Assembly: GCA_039636865.1 (NCBI GenBank)
Contig: CP144172.1
Span: 806,001 to 870,000 of the forward strand
Length of the DNA: 64,000 nucleotides
Reading direction: 5' to 3'
Source: Dermatophilaceae bacterium Sec6.4
GTDB lineage: Bacteria > Actinomycetota > Actinomycetes > Actinomycetales > Dermatophilaceae
The notes under the pieces were generated by a model. That model was not told the origin of the DNA, did no database searches, and worked only from the letters and a program-made list of their open reading frames with translations. This document shows positions 63,573 through 64,000 of this stretch, piece by piece. Position 1 is the stretch's first letter. Each line of letters starts with the position of its first letter. The translations under genes were made by a program, and so were the position numbers.

Positions 63573-64000
63573 TCAGGCAACCGTCGCGGTGTTCGGCGAG
63601 CCGGTGAATTCGTAGTCGATCATCTCCGGACGTCGGGTGCGGCGTTCGTACTCCGGCACCGATCCGGGCCACAGCGTGCGGTTGCGGCCGAGTTCGTCCA
63701 GGTACCAGCTGTTGCATCCGCCGATCGCCCACACAGTCGAGGAGGTCCGACGATCCAGGGTCGCGAGGTGCGCCTCGGCAACCGCTTCGCGTACTTCGAT
63801 GGCCCCTGCACCGCGCTCATCCCGTTCGTCCAGCAACTTCACGGTGAGAGCGATCTGCGCCTCGATCATCAAGACGACCGAGTTGTGCCCGAGTGCTGTA
63901 TTGGGCCCGAGCAGGAAGAACAGGTTGGGAAAATGCGGCACCGTGACCCCGTAGTAGGAGGTGATGCCGCGGTCCCACTCGTGGGCGAGGTCGTGTCCGC
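63573..64000 (-). CDS. Flavin-containing monooxygenase, C-terminal part (cut by window edge)
   Basis: 142 codons remain, running off the right edge. HDLAHEWDRGITSYYGVTVP HFPNLFFLLGPNTALGHNSV VLMIEAQ is the C-terminal region of Baeyer-Villiger/FMO enzymes (F-P-N-L-F-x-x-x-G-P-N). VWAIGGCNSWYLDELGRNRT LWPGSVPEYE near the end is also typical. FAD and NADPH motifs lie outside the window. Convergent with the P55-type gene. Confidence 0.93.
   Translation of the reverse strand, partial: GHDLAHEWDRGITSYYGVTVPHFPNLFFLLGPNTALGHNSVVLMIEAQIALTVKLLDERDERGAGAIEVREAVAEAHLATLDRRTSSTVWAIGGCNSWYLDELGRNRTLWPGSVPEYERRTRRPEMIDYEFTGSPNTATVA

Overview
The window is high-GC DNA from an actinobacterium. An HspR-type dnaK-grpE-dnaJ-hspR operon, an LprG/P55-type lipoprotein-transporter pair and several actinobacterial gene families point to Actinomycetota. 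The Micrococcales (Dermacoccaceae-like) are my best guess, made from protein style only. I saw no rRNA, tRNA or CRISPR array.

Region 1 (1-7.4 kb): the last 58 codons of arginine deiminase, a fused membrane cytochrome / molybdopterin oxidoreductase, a universal stress protein, a DUF6629-type membrane protein, a flavin disulfide reductase, and a small RidA/aldolase operon next to a GntR stub.

Region 2 (about 7.4-42.5 kb) looks like a plastic accessory zone. It carries four toxin-antitoxin loci, a small AAA ATPase behind helically phased repeats, an ArsR/CDF metal module, a two-gene cell-envelope block (lipoprotein plus SGNH acyltransferase), an ISL3 element, an ABC-2 exporter, GNATs, methyltransferases and small membrane proteins. 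Between them lie at least nine broken genes (GntR, DinB, PIN, VOC, GNAT, methyltransferase, DUF4440, MaoC, ComB). A family of degenerate palindromic repeats related to CCGTAACGGGATCGCTGACC recurs here and was not noticed elsewhere. The ISL3 element has split an alpha/beta hydrolase after its fourth codon, and the original gene can be rebuilt from the target duplication.

Region 3 (42.5-64 kb) is orderly core genome: dnaK-grpE-dnaJ-hspR, a PfkB sugar kinase, a ClC channel, a secreted protease, two SRPBCC proteins, an SGNH lipoprotein, a copper amine oxidase, a phosphatidylcholine synthase, clpB, an alpha/beta hydrolase, the lprG-P55 pair and a truncated flavin monooxygenase. HAIR-like HspR sites lie upstream of dnaK (two, 60 bp apart) and of clpB (one, overlapping the stop codon of the preceding gene), so HspR probably controls its own operon and clpB. 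A nested perfect palindrome separates clpB from the convergent genes.
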